A DNA stretch of 64,000 bases from Apostichopus japonicus (lineage: Eukaryota; Echinodermata; Holothuroidea; Aspidochirotida; Stichopodidae), in the NCBI RefSeq assembly GCF_037975245.1, contig NC_092571.1, forward strand, positions 10,673,917 through 10,737,916, in the 5' to 3' direction. The notes under the pieces are model-generated. The model had not been told where the DNA came from, did not search any database, and was given only the letters and a program-made list of their open reading frames with translations. Both the position numbers and the translations under genes were made by a program. This document shows positions 1 to 13,900 of this stretch, one piece after another (within the stretch, counting starts at the first letter, position 1; each line of letters begins with the position of its first letter).

Positions 1-1771
1 TCAATCCAACATTCCCTCATTGAGATAGAGCGTACCCAAGCAAGTGTCACAGACACACACACACACATACACACACAAACCTGACTACATAGGTTCCTTT
101 TGCTTAAGCAAGGAACCAAAAAATACGAAACACATACAATTGCTATTTTCACCAATTACTTTATTTCAGATTTAGCGACGGACGTATTCTTAAAAATCGG
201 TAACATCAATCATCCGTCACAGTAACATTCATTTACACGTTTTAAAACTTACAAATAAAATAGTACTGTAGGGTACACATGAGAGTTGTTCAAGCCTGTT
301 TGTCTCTATTTCAACTTAACAAATTGAATTCATGATTTTGAAATGATATACATCTATGTTATTTAATTCAGTTGTCATGATTGCTTTAACTTTCAATAGC
401 ACGTAACTGCCTGTAGTTTACAACTGGCATTCAGGCATTCTGCTAAATTAGGGCGTGGCTGGGGACCCTCATTACCTTATTGAATCAAAAGCTGATGTGT
501 TGATTCATTGTCAATATTGGACAGCGGTTTTCATGTATTTAATACTAGTTATCTGATAGTTAGCTCCCGGGTAATATTGCATACTCAACAATTGAATTCA
601 TGATTTCGAAAGGATATACATCTATGTTATTTCTATTCCAGTTAACAGTATATATAATGATATTGCAAAAGCTATGAATGAAATCACTGATTAGAAATTT
701 CTAAAATAGTACATTCTGCAAAAATATTCTTTGGATAAAACTGACCATACTTGATTGTAGATACATGATTGGGTGGTCTCTACCTTATTTTAAAATAACT
801 CTCATCACCTGTGTTGGTATATTGATACTATCATACAAAATCAATCACCATAGTCAACATGTTAAAAACAAAATATATCAAATTTGGAAGCAAAGAGAAC
901 ATGATCTGTTCCACAAGAAGAAACATGAACAAGAACTAAGTTAATTAAAAGCAAAGCCATTACGTAGTTACCATACATGACAGAGATAAACAATATCCAC
1001 ACACAGCTTACAAATACCTTTCCGCATTTGAGATATGTCATAGCCTGAATGGCTGTAAATTTCATAATGAATTTCGGTGTGTTTTTCTTTCGATACTTTC
1101 ATGTTGAATGTATACACAGTACATTCACAGAAGACAATACCAACATTAGGGTAAAAAGTTGAAAATATAAATATCTTAGCATAATGGAGCAGTGACAAGA
1201 CCAACCTCTATTAAATAAAATGAAGAAAACATTCAAAATATAGAACAGTTGTGATTCAATGATAGTTTGACCGAATCAACTGAGAAATATTCAAAAATGA
1301 AATCACAATTGATCAAGTTAAAACAAGTGTTAGGTTATTCAATGATATTTTGACCATATCAAAATAAGACCACAATCGATCAAATTCAAACAGGCTTTAA
1401 AAGTGCTTCAATTATAATTTGACCAAATTAACTGAGAAAGGTATTTTATCCCAGACAATGAAAATGTCCAGCAAATAATTCATGACCCATTATATAATGA
1501 ACCACCAAGGTACATAGGTTGACCAAATATGCATTTTTATGAAATCAATTACAGCAAAGACTGTTATGATATATGATGGATAAAAAATATTTTACATTTT
1601 GTTTCAAGTTGGTTTTGTACATCTTCGGTTAAAACATTTTCTTTTAGTGCATTTTCAGCAAATTAGTTATAGACTATGGTATCATAGATGGATTTGTGTT
1701 GCTTAAACACTTTTGTATTCTGTTTGTAAATGAGATCTCCAAGTACAACATAGGTCTAAAGATATCTTATA
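1..1771. other. 3' flank of the CAD gene, no gene recognised
   Basis: AT-rich sequence downstream of the CAD stop codon on the minus strand. It begins with an interrupted CA/AC microsatellite (about 50-80). It presumably holds the 3' UTR of the CAD gene. Minus-strand AATAAA-type hexamers occur (for example near 160-165), but none can be assigned as the used polyadenylation site. The short open frames here show no family features and are treated as chance. Confidence 0.5.
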
Positions 1772-1961
1772 TTAAGATAGGAACACCTGTGTCATGTCTA
1801 CTCTCAGTTGATGGTCCTTTTTATCATGGCATTCTGTGCAAACCAATTTCAAGTTTTTCATCGTAAAGAGAAGCTCATAAAAGTAATCCAAGTTAACCTT
1901 CCTAGAAGAATCCTTGATAGCTTTCTCCAGTTGAGGCAAAACTTCTCTACCTTTCTCAATC
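1772..1961 (-). CDS. DFFB: CAD exon 6 (catalytic core, second half, and stop)
   Basis: The CCACAG acceptor joins in phase 2. The exon encodes RIEKGREVLPQLEKAIKD, DYFYELLFTMKNLKLV and CTECHDKKDHQL, carrying His299, Lys301 and His304 of the active site, then RVDMTQVFLS and TAA. A GT dinucleotide within ACACAGGTGTTC could be a further donor, so the extreme C-terminus is less certain than the rest. Confidence 0.9.
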
Positions 1962-4900
1962 CTGTGGGTGGCAACAAGAACAGTTTGCAAATCATTTTAG
2001 AAGTATAAGATAAGAGCACTTCATACTACTTGTGCTAATACTGTAATGTAAATGAACCTGAAAAAAGGAAAAGGGAGCATTGTGAGTAACAGCAGATTTC
2101 CCAACCACCATTCATCTTATCCTCTGTCTTCTTATTACCCTTCACCATTACAGGAGTCCCTTAAACAATATCACGACTTTCATAGTCAGTACTCTAGAAA
2201 TAGATACATATTGCTCCTGTGAAAGGCAAGTATTAATGTAACTTACATTGTAGAGCTTGTACAGTACTTATAAGAAGATAATTATCTTTATTTGTATGCA
2301 GTTGCTAGGAGACATCCATAGTTGTCATGCTACAGTAATAGACTGTATATAGTAATAAGATGGTTAGGTTTCTGTTGTCTTTTGTTTTGGCATGTGCATG
2401 GTTCCAATTTCCATTTAATATATATATACAGGTAAATGGGAAAAAAAAACAATCCTCTTCTGAAGGTTTACAAGACAATGAACCGCCATCTTTAACAAAA
2501 CCAAAACATTAAACATTTAAGACCTAAAAACCTTAACCCATTATTAAGATAAGATTGTTGACATAGAACTTAAATAAAATATCACATCACTGAGATATTC
2601 ATGTTTGTGACTTGAGACAGCTCAATTATTGTAACCAATTGATGCACAGTTCACAAAATACCATTCACTTGAAACCTTGAAAGTGATGATTGAGTGTTGA
2701 AGATTGGACTTTCACAGTCCCATATGATTTCAGCTGTCCTTTACTTCACTTTAATGCTTCTGAGTGTCAGATAATCTGATGAACCAGACTGATATAGCAC
2801 TCATCAAGCTACCAACAATTTATAGCCCTCAAAATGACACTTGGGAGATATTGATAGATATGAAGATTCTTATTCTAGCAGTGTGTCATTCAGCAGGTAC
2901 TAGTACAGAGGGGCAAAACACTGCTCATGGGAATCTGTATACTGTAGATCTGAAGAGGCCTGTATGCTTCACTATATGGAAATCTTGTAACCAGGAATTA
3001 AGATGATGGGAGAGAAGCAAGACACTTTGTGCACAGGCCAGCAGGACACACCAAAACTCACTGGTTTGGGTATTTACGAACGACGATACTTACCTGTCTC
3101 CTACAACACTAACGCACATTTCCTAGTCTACCTAGACGCCACTGGTATAATTTTAGCACTGTGCCCCCGGTGACCTCTCCCATAGGTCACCGCGCACCCT
3201 CTCTTCCTTCCAGATTTGCCCCATTCCGCTGTGGTCGTGAAACCGCAGCGGGGAGGCCCGTGTCGGGTGGGAGAACCCACCCGAGAGGGATGCGAAAAAC
3301 CACGCCGAAGCGATCGTGATCTGCTTAAAGGATGAAAGATAGTGTGAACCAAAGCAATAATACGATGCACGAGGCACTCACCTGGTGAAGGTTAGGTTGA
3401 GAGCGTAGATGTCGTGGTTCGTTCGGCGTCCGGACTGGATGGATATGTCCTTGGTGGATATGTCCGGATGAGTATGTCCGGCTGGATATGTCCGGGTGAG
3501 CATGTCCGCATTGATATGTCTGGTAGGATATGTCCGGATGGATATGTCCGGTTGGAGGTGTCCGGTATATCCGGGTCTGTCCGGCTGTGATCCAGCACAT
3601 ACTATAGATAACTTATGAGAGAAATATGATCTACCAGTATTGAATGACAAGCTTGATTGTTTTACTGTTGGCGTTGTGTCGGGCTCCTGAGTTCCGCACG
3701 TGGCGGAGGGAGGTGGGTGAGACAGGTAAGTATCGTCGTTCGTAAATACCCAAACCAGTGAGTTTTGGTGTATTTACTTCACTCCTCTCTTACCTGTCTC
3801 CTACAACACTAACGCACAGAGTGGCACTGCTACGATGGTGGGAGGCCCAACGGGCGGGACCTGCCCGCCGGAACGCCCAACACCGTACGGCCAAACGTCG
3901 ACTCCGAAGCGACCGTGTCCGTTAGGTAGGACGCGACGAAAGTCGAGGGGGTTTCACACGAGGCCGCCCGGAGGATGTCATCCACCGGGACCCCTTGGAA
4001 CAGGGCCTTCGATGCCGCCTGGCCTCGAATGTCGTGGGCCCTGACCGGTTGGTCTGTCTCCGCATGGAGGCGAATTGCCTGCACCAGCCATCTGCTGATC
4101 GTTTCTTTAGAGGCAGCCGAGTGAGGGCTTGTAGGTAGTATAAATAGGGCCTGTGATGATCTCAGGTCCTTTGTCCTATGTAAGTACCATTTGAGTGCCC
4201 TCACCACAGTTTGTCCTCCGCAGTGTCGGAGGTCAGGGACAGTTTCGGGAGGAAGATGTCCCCTGGTATGAAGGCAAGCGTCTGGTTCTTAGCAAGGAAC
4301 CTGGGGTCCGGAACCAGACGCACGCCTTGGCTGTCAAAACGGATGTGTCCTTCTGCTGTGGACAATGCGTGCAGGCAACTCCTCCTCCTGGCGGAGGCAG
4401 AGGCCACCAAGAATAGTGTCTTGACGGTGAGGTCCCTGAGTAGGGATGAGCCCATTGGCTCAAAAGGTGGACGGGCTAAGTGATGGAGCACGCCATTGAT
4501 ACTCCAAGCTGGTGGAAGCTTACGATGCATGGGCCTGCGGTTGGCCATACCCTTGAGGAGGGCCGATAGGCGCGGGCAGGTGCCTACCGATGACCCATCC
4601 GGGAATCCCGAGTGGATCGCTGCGATAGCCGATCTGTAATTTCGAATGGTGTTCGGTTGTTTACCCTCTTCAGAGGAGCATGAAAAAGTCAGCTAGTTGT
4701 GCCGGAGAGGTAGTATCCGGACGGACCTGTAAACGGGAACACCATTCGAAGAATCTTGCCAGTCGGGAATCGTAAGTGTGGACGGTGCTTGGCCGCCTGG
4801 CTGACGCTGCCATGGCGGCAGCGTCTGGAGAAAAGCCGCTCGCTCTGAACCGAGCCCGGACAACGGCCACGCAGTCAGGTTCAAGGACCGTAGATGAGGT

Positions 4901-7900
4901 AGGCTGACTCGGGTCCGGCCCAAGCTCACTAGGTGGGGTGAGTCTGGAAGACTGCGTGGGGTTCCTGCTAGTAGGTCTAGTAGCATTGGAAACCACGTTA
5001 GTCTCGGCCAGTAGGGCGCGATTAGTAGTAGCCGTGTTCGGGATAGGTTCAGTTTGAGTAGCACTTTCTGTAAGAGGCAGAGGGGGGGGGGGAGGCGTAC
5101 GCCTCCATCCCCTCCCAGCTGATCGAGAACGCGTCCGACGCCCACGCCCTGGGGTGGAAGGTCCAAGTGCAAAATACTGGGAGCTTGGCATTGGTCGCCG
5201 AAGCAAACAAGTCGATGTTCGGAGTCCCGAACGGGCGGAACAGGTTCCGGCAGGTGGTTTCCTGTAAGGACCACTCCGTTGGGGTCTGGGCCCCCCTGGA
5301 CAGGGCGTCCGCCGTTAGGTTCTCCCTGCAATGTGCGAGGCTCTTAGAGAGATGTCGTTGTCTCGGCACCAGAGCAGGAGGTCCCATGTCGCGGCACACA
5401 GTGATCGGGACTTCGTCCCCCCTTGCCTGTTGACGTAGGCCACTACCGTGGTATTGTCGCAGAAGGCTGTCACGGCGTGGCCCCGAAGGTGACACTCGAA
5501 GTGGTGGAGGGCTCTGGATAGTGCCTCCAACTCGAGCGCGTTGATGTGGGCCTGTCGCCAGGTTGGCTCCCATTCCCCCGAAATTGTCAGATCGTCCAGA
5601 CACGCTCCCCAGCCCTGTAAGGAAGCGTCTGAGGAGATAGAGATTAGAGACGTTTGTTCTCGGAAGGGGCGTCCCTGAGCCCAGTTCTCCTTTGTGAGCC
5701 ACCACGAAAGGTGGGCCGTGTCGAACCCGTTCAGGGGTACTCGCTTGTCGAGTACGTCCCGCTCCTGGTCGTAGTGTTCTAGTAGGTGTATTTGGAGAGG
5801 TCGCATTCTGAGACGGCAGAATGGTACCACGTCCACCAGACTGGCCATGAGGCCGAGGGCTCTCATCTAAAGTCTGGCCGGGGAGGACCGCCTGTTGAGT
5901 AGGCGGCGAACTGTTTGTTGGGTGTTGGTGACCCGTTCGGAGGACGGTCTCACCCAACCAGTGTGAAAGTCTAGAATTGCACCCAGAAATTGAATGGTCT
6001 GGGTCGGGATGAGATGTGATTTTTCCCTGTTGATCACCCAACCGAGTTGTTCGAGGCGTTCTGTTGTGCGATCTAGGTTGAAGAGTGCCTCTTGGTGCGA
6101 CCTCCCCGTGACGAGCCAGTCGTCGAGGTAAGCATATAAGGTCACTCGGCTTCGGCGTAGGTCTGCGACCACCGCGCCCGCTATTCGTGTGAAGACTCGC
6201 GGTGAGGTCGATAGGCCAAAGGGTAGTGCCACGAAATTGTAGGTTTTTCCTTTGTACGAAAATGCTAGGAAGTTTTGAGACTCGATTTCGACGGGAATGT
6301 GGAGGTATGCGTCTTTGAGGTCGACAGATGTCACCCACATTCCCTTCGCGAGGTTCGGTATAACTATTGCGAATGTCTCCATGCGGAAATGAGTTGGCCG
6401 GTTTTAAGTTGAGGATTGGTCGCCATGACCCGTCCTTTTTTGGTGTTTAGAAAGAAGGACGAGTGGAAGAGTGGTCCCTCCCCTTCCGTCGCCTCCACTA
6501 TTGCCCTCTTTGTCATTAGCGCATGGAGCTCGCTTTCGAGGGCGATTCTTTGGCCCAGGTCGGTGGGGACTGGGGTGTCCTTTCCGCCCCCCCCCTCTGG
6601 GGGAGTCCGAGAGAACTCGATGGGGTATCCCCCGGGTCCATCTCTTTCCAGATGTTCCGGAATAACTGGAGCCTCCCCCCTACCGCCGGGTACGCTGTAA
6701 CCGTGGTAGGGTGGGTTGATCGTCTCGACGCGGTCGCTCGTCCCGGGAGAGTCTGCAGTATCTCTGCCCCTGAGGGGAGCGTCTTGGTGACCTGTCTGGT
6801 CTCCCGCCCCTGTAGGATTTGGAGGCGTTGCCGCTGCCCCGCTTCCAGTAAGCGGGGCGTTGTGCCCTACCCCATGGGGGTCTCGATTGATCTGGGCGTC
6901 TGTAAGGGCGTGACTGTCTATCACCCCTACGAGTATCCGGGCGGGAGAAGCCCGACTTTGACAGGGTCTCTCGCCGTTCTAATTCCTGCTTGACGGTTTC
7001 ATCGAACTGATCGTCGAAAAGATCCTCTCCCAGGATGGGGAGGTTCGCCAGTTTCTCTTTAGATTCTCCCGCTGGCCAGTTTACCACTGCCAGTACGTTT
7101 CGTCGGCGGGTTTCCACCGAGCGGATCGCTATTCTTGCGAATTGGTCGTAGACCAGCCTGGCTAGTGGGCCCAGGAGCCACAGTATCTGCGCGGCTTCGC
7201 GATCTTGAATTTGATCCGGGTCTTCTGGCAGCTGCTGGTGATGTCGCATAAGGACTTCAGCTGCCAGAAGGAAGGTTGACGCGAATTTCCTCCCAACTCG
7301 GGACGACTGGTCGAGCTCGAACAGTGTATTCTCGAGTCGCTTACGGTGTGGGTCCTTAAAATTTCCACCTGTCAAACCCTGTTCCGCCTGAAGGCGGTCA
7401 GTCGCGTCCCGCGTGATCGAAGGCGGGTGGAAGAGGTTCTTCCAAGTATCCTCCGGCACACGGAGTGCTTTGTCCTGCTTTGCAGGGAAGGCTGTCCACC
7501 TCCGTTGTTTCTGTAGAAATTTGACCCGTTCGAAGCAGAGCGGGTCTACAGGGATGGAGGTGGAATCGTCCTCCGGCGCCTCGTTAGTCGAGCGCAGTTT
7601 CGACGATGACTTTGGGGCCGAGGGTCCCGCTGGGGAGTCCTCGAACCCCAACCGTTGCTTGAAGATGTTCGCGACTTTCGCGATGAGGCCGGGTGGTAGG
7701 GTAGTACCCCGCGGTTCCACCTCCTCTTCCGATTCTGATTCGGGGAACCGGTTGCCTTGAAGTCTTCGAGGCGGTCCCCGAGTTCTGAAAATGCTTCGGA
7801 GGCCTGAACCTTCAAAGTATCTGGGTCCGGAGTGATAGAGGACAGATTCCTCGGGACCCGTGGAGGCACGGTGCCTAATTGGACGGGATATTCCCGTACT

Positions 7901-10900
7901 GCCGGAGGGATATCGGCTACAGATTCCGCCCGGTCTGGGACCGGTTGTATCGTCGCGGGGGTCAAGTGTTGGACTAGCGGCGATAGGACTGAGGTGAGCT
8001 GCGAAAGTAGCCACGCACAGTCGGCGGAGGGAGGTCCTGTGGGCGGTGGCGGTGCCTCCGTAGACCTACGACGTCTCTTTCTCCTAAAGCCTGTGTCCGA
8101 GTCCGGTGAAGACTCATCGGGGACTGACGACGGACGACGCACCGGCGAGCGGCTACGTGTCCCCGGCTCCTTCGAAATTGACGCAGACCTGACTGTCTGG
8201 TCTTGAGGGTCGGAGGGCACAACAGAGGCTCCCGCAGTGGGAGCGGCCCTACCCTTAGCAACCGAGTTAGCTTTCGGTGCCTTCCCCTTGGCTCTGTTAT
8301 AGGTCTTTGGCTTGACCTTAGCCTTAGGGTTCGAGAGATTCTCAGATCTCGGAGTTGTCTCTGGATCGGTGGTCCGCGGGGTTCGCGGTGTAACCTCCGG
8401 AGGTTTGTCATGGACCGCGGACTGCGGAGCAGTTTGGTCAGGAGCCGGAGTTGGCGACGAGGGTGGAAGGTGGTCCAGCTGGAGCTGCAGGCATTGACGC
8501 TTAGCTTCCAGCCAGGCTTCCGTCTCTTTCCAGTTAGCCTGCGTGAAGGTCACGCAGATGGAACAAGGGTCCCGCCGAGAGCAAGATCTGCACTGCGGGC
8601 ATAGTGCGTGCTCGTCCCAGGCACGCCCGGGACGAAAAAGTGATCACGTTGCAATTTTGATTGAAGTCCTCCCGTCCTTAGACATCCTGAATTCCTATAC
8701 TGTAGGAGGAGAATAAGTCGGGAGAAAAAAATAATACGAAAACCGCGAAAAGAGCGGTTTGAAAAACGAGACCTACACACAGAGTTTCTCTGAAACAAAA
8801 CAAGAATGTGAAGGTCTAAACTCCCCCAAAGGGAGCTCCCGGGTGGCTGTAAAAACCCCCCAAGTACTTCCCGTGGAACTCCAAGGGTAAAGAGAACACG
8901 GGGGAAAAGAACCTAGACAAGTAAAAATCAACAAAAAATACGTGAATAGGTCTTAGTGGTACCACACGTAAGTGCAGTGTACAGGTGTCTCGCACAACCC
9001 GTACACGTGTGAGGTACCGTAATGCAAAAATGAGGCGAGATCCTAGTTGTTAAAAGAGGCAGAAAAACTGCCGAAAACAAGAGGATACTTAGCGGAACTT
9101 GGGGAATCCTGTAGAAAACTTTGTCAAGAACCTTCGTCGTTCAAGAGAAGCCGGATACCAGCAAGCAAAACTCAGTTTGGCGTTAGAGAAAACGGAGCTC
9201 GAAAGACACGCGTTTTCCTTCGGAATGGTAAATTCGGAAGGAAGAGAGGGTGCGCGGTGACCTATGGGAGAGGTCACCGGGGGCACAGTGCTAAAATTAT
9301 ACCAGTGGCGTCTAGGTAGACTAGGAAATGTGCGTTAGTGTTGTAGGAGACAGGTAAGAGAGGAGTGAAGTAAATCCTATTGTATCAAGAGGGCAAACAC
9401 GTACTGTAATATGTACACAGTGTACAGTAGAACGTTATGCTTTATCCTATCATGATTGCAATCCAGACATATGTACTGCATTGTACAGTTCAAAGCTTTG
9501 TGTCATTTCAAAAATGATGAATTTTTCAGTATTTTACCAAAATGTTTACATTTATTACTAATCAACTGACGGAATTCTCTAGGTAAAAATACTGTAGATG
9601 CACCACATCAGTAACCAAGAGCTTAATTACTGATCAAATTTTACAAGATAATAATCAATAGGTGACATTTCGGAAATTTCCACATCTTCTGTGATATGTA
9701 GACAGAAGTGCCAAGACCATAAGAGACAGGTGGGAAGGGCAATGAGACGGGGGGGGGGGGGAGGGTGACTATCAACAAGACTGGAAGCAGCATTTTGGGG
9801 TTATTCAGCCACTTGCAATAAGTTAACCAACTTTTCCATATTGCATTCAAAATAGAATGGCAAATGGTTCATGAGACAGTTTTCTAGATCTGTAGTTTCA
9901 CCCAACAAATGTTTACTTACAGTAGTCAGCAATTTAAAATTTGACCAGATTCGAAGAACTTTTTTTTCCTGTTTCTAGTAAGTTAATCACATCAGAAAAT
10001 CAGTTGGTTTGCAGTATATTTGAACTTCCAGATTTCTTCTTGCTGGTTGATTTGGTCCAAAATGGATCAAAGGCAAAGAAGCAAAGAATTGATATGACAG
10101 GTACTTAAAAATGGTGGTACTCACCGATGATCAAGATTCCAGAAACTGAATAATTTGCAATATCCTCGATTCAAGTAAGGGTTAATGTGATTGTTGGAGT
10201 CGCAGCTATCTTCATTGTATGCTCCTTTGCAGTCAAACTTCCCATCACGGTTGCAGAGTTTCTCATTCCCCTCATCATACCTGTCAAAGCGCTTGTCATA
10301 GTAACTATTTTCTGTTAGCTTACTGCTGAACTTTTTTATCACATCCCTTTTTTTCTGTTTCATCTCTTCGTCATCGTTCTTCTGAACTAACTTTTCTCTT
10401 GTCTTAAAATAAAAAGAAGACAAATCAAATAACAATTGATATGATTGTCTTTTATCCTATGATTTTCTTTATGCTTCAATAAAATTCGGTGGTACAAGTT
10501 TTTGATGCTACTGTACCATTATGCTAGATGCTACAATTCATGAAAATTGACCCCAGAAAGTTAAACATTAAACTGAAATAGGTTAACTTATATACCAGAG
10601 AATTTTACATGATAACATTTAAGTGAAGTGAAATAAATACATAAATAAACAAGTACATTGTAGCATTAGCTGAAAATTGTATTTGAATTTTGGTTTATTC
10701 AAACTCACATCACTCAAATAACTTTTAGTCCTGGTCTTTGCTTTATATCTCATAAACTGGGATTTGGTTTTATACTTTCCATCGACATCTTGAAGATAAA
10801 AAGAAAACAATCACTGTAATGGCATGATGAAATTATTAGTCTCATTACACCACTTGTAAACCTTTTCATTTTCATTTCATTAACGTAAATTACAACAAGA

Positions 10901-13900
10901 CAGCCAGCAGGTGGAGTGATAACTTGCCATTTGCTATGAGAACAGCTAGTGTGATTGTCTACTTTTGATTGCAAACAAACTTTCACCTCCAGACATGACA
11001 GTTGACCTCTGGTACTCACTAAGGTGAATCTAATGAAGTTCACACGTCTTTAGGTTTTGAGTAAAATGTGCTGACAACGGTTTCAGACTTGTGACCACAA
11101 AAGACTTTGAACCTATATGAATACCAATATGGGTTCTTTTATTCAATAAATTGTATGAAGTGCATCCAAGCTTTGCTTTTGATGTAATTGAGCTTGCAAG
11201 GTTTTGTATAGTTGAACACTGATTCATAAGCTTAAACGACCTATGAACTCTATAATAAGGCAATGTAATTACTAACCGTGGAACTATATACTGAATTTGA
11301 AGCTGTTTCAAGCTTCGTTTTGTAATGAACCATGATTGGTTTTCAGACTTTGACCTCAGTTGATCTCAAATGACATTTGACCTCCACAATAATCAATAAG
11401 GATCTTTTACTCACCAAAGGGATCCACACAGCAAGAATGAACTTAATTCAAGCCTTACTTTGTGTCTTATAGTGCTCACAAGGTTTTCGGACTTTGAACT
11501 CTGCTGACCTCAAATGACCTTTGACACTCAGTCATTTCCACAGGGTTTTTGTACTTACTAAAGGAGATTAACATACCAAGTATGAACCTCATCCAAGCCT
11601 CAAATTGTGACTTATCGTGGTTACAAGTTTTGCAGACTATGACATCTGCCAACCTAAAATGATCTTTGACCCTCAGTAATATTAACAAGGTAGTTTTACT
11701 TACCAGGGGAAATTGACATTGCAAGTACGTACTGCAAGCACACTTCACTTTGTGAGTTATTGTGCTAAAAAGCACAAGGGTCACAATAGATACACATCGC
11801 ACAGATAAAACACAACTACGGAAAGAGAGCATTTTGGTTTGTAAATGCCTTTCAACCCTCAAAACTAAGATAGCTATTGCAATTCTGACACCAGATTCTG
11901 AACCATTAGGTTGCAACTTATGTAATAAAAGTTTATTATCACCCAAAATTTTTCAATCAAAGTGGCAGCATTTTCAGTGAAAATATGGTATTGTGCACTA
12001 CTTTTCAGAGGATCATAACGTCTGAAACTCTTGGGTTACAAAGCTTTCTGTGACATTGTGTATAATGAAACATTTTGCGGAGTTTTACGAACCAGAATAG
12101 CTAGCTCATCTGAGGATGTTAGTTTGCATGAAATTTACCCAGTCACTTGAGCTTTGACTTCTTTCTAAACTGGTCTGGTAGGTTGTTATAATGCAATGAC
12201 TACAATGTCCCAGTTAAGTATTAAACAAACCCCATTACATCAGTATTTGCATCAGAAACAAGTTAACCAGACCAGTTTTGCAACAGGTTACTTTGGATTA
12301 AATATAATTCTACCATTCAAAGAAGGAAATGTAATTGTCATATTCTAGTTAAATCAGCTGAGTATAAGTTTACAAATAGAAACATAACACAATGAATGCA
12401 GTACTGTATGTCTCTACCCATCAACATACAGTTCATTTAAATCTATAAGAAATTTCACAAGTCCACTACAATTCTGACCTTTGAACCATTTGTCATCGTC
12501 TTTTCGATCTTCCGCCATGTTGCCGCCAATTCCTTCGTTCAAATCTTGTATCAATTTTGCTCGTTTGGGATTGTTTTTCAAATAGTCTGTCAATATGTCA
12601 GGCTGGCTACTGTGGCATTCTTCCAAGCTTTTAAAAAGATTGTTGACTGTGTCTGTAATGAATGGAAGTTGATAAATTAGAACCAGATATCATTTAGAAA
12701 CATGTATTTTACTTTGACAGGTGAGAATGGTCATGACAGATTAGGGCAAATTCAATCTCACCTTCATCTGCTCTCATATTTCTTTAATCTTAAATATTAA
12801 CTAGAGAAACTTATATTTCACATCACTGCACCTTTATTTATTACCTGGAATAAATTAGTGTAGGTCAAATATGCAAAACTATGAATTTGAAATGCAGATA
12901 TTCAAAGGCGGCCTGCAGTTCCCCATTTTATTATCATCAAGTTAAAAGAATTTTCTGGTGACAACCCAATGTGAAACTTACATCAGAGAGAAACTATTAC
13001 ACACTGCTGACTGAACATCTCATCTCAATATCTTGCCCCTAACTTGAGATATGAACAAATTCATTGAATGTAACGTATTTTGACTCCCTACACTGTCAAC
13101 TATTGTACACACCAGGAAGGCGGTTCACCATACTGTAGGTGGTCTGTGATATGTCATTTGGAAAAATGCTCTTCAAAAGCTTTACTGAGGATATAACTAT
13201 CTTCTTGTTGATTTATCCTTGATATGATTGCTTCGAGCTCTGTCTAAGTTTGCAGAAGAAATATACTGTATGTCTCACTACTCATATTACAGCACAATTA
13301 AAGCTAAATTCATGCTTCATGACCCACCCACCCACCCACCCCTATCTCAAGCAGAGTAGATGATATATTTGTGTTTATGCCAAGAGTTAATTCAGAAGAG
13401 TGGTACTTAATTCATTGTTAACACCAGAATCCTATATTCTAGAAACTGCTAAGAGGATCTATCTAGCTCACTGATAAAATGCTCAACTTTGAACCACTTG
13501 TGCTACAACGACATACATTTTCCTTTCCTAATGTAATCATGTGAGTGTCAGATAGATACCACCTGACCATTTGTTTCAATTGTGCATACAGTTTCTGTAG
13601 TGTTTCTTTCAAATTTTGTAAAAAATTGGTATCGTGTGATGTCAACAAGTCCGATAAACTCAAGTCAGGTCAGCTCACAAATCATTGCAAAGGCAAGTCA
13701 AGTCACAAGCCAAGAAAACTTTGACTCAAGTCTAACTCCCCCCTAACCAATATTTCACCACAATTATGCTAACAGAAGTTACTTAAAGTAATGTACTTTG
13801 GATTGATTCAATGTAACTTAACCTTTACAAGTTGACATAGAAAAAAAATGATCAAAATGTCCAGGGTAAACTTTTAAGGATTTTTCTGTGGAAAACCAAG

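Larger units (their letters stand above)
3048..9375 (-). mobile_element. DIRS-type tyrosine-recombinase retrotransposon, decayed copy (element A)
   Basis: A 6.3-kb element in CAD intron 5, coding strand the same as the host gene. Diagnostic structure: split inverted terminal repeats (3091-3215 with 9231-9353), and an internal complementary region at 3718-3820 that is the reverse complement of the right and left edges joined head to tail. Coding order on the minus strand is gag, RT-RNase H, tyrosine recombinase, with no DDE integrase and no protease seen. Ends are set by the junction inside the complementary region: the left edge starts ACACCAAAAC at 3048 and the right edge ends GAAGTAAAT at 9375. 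No target-site duplication is visible. All three ORFs are broken, so this copy is defective. Confidence 0.93.

Noticed and set aside
3325-3650. Frames rich in HPDIS/GHIHPD repeats
   Set aside because: Translations of the GGATATGTCCGG minisatellite within DIRS element A.
3048-9375. LTR retrotransposon or endogenous retrovirus
   Set aside because: No direct LTRs, protease or DDE integrase; inverted split repeats, an internal complementary region and a tyrosine recombinase instead.
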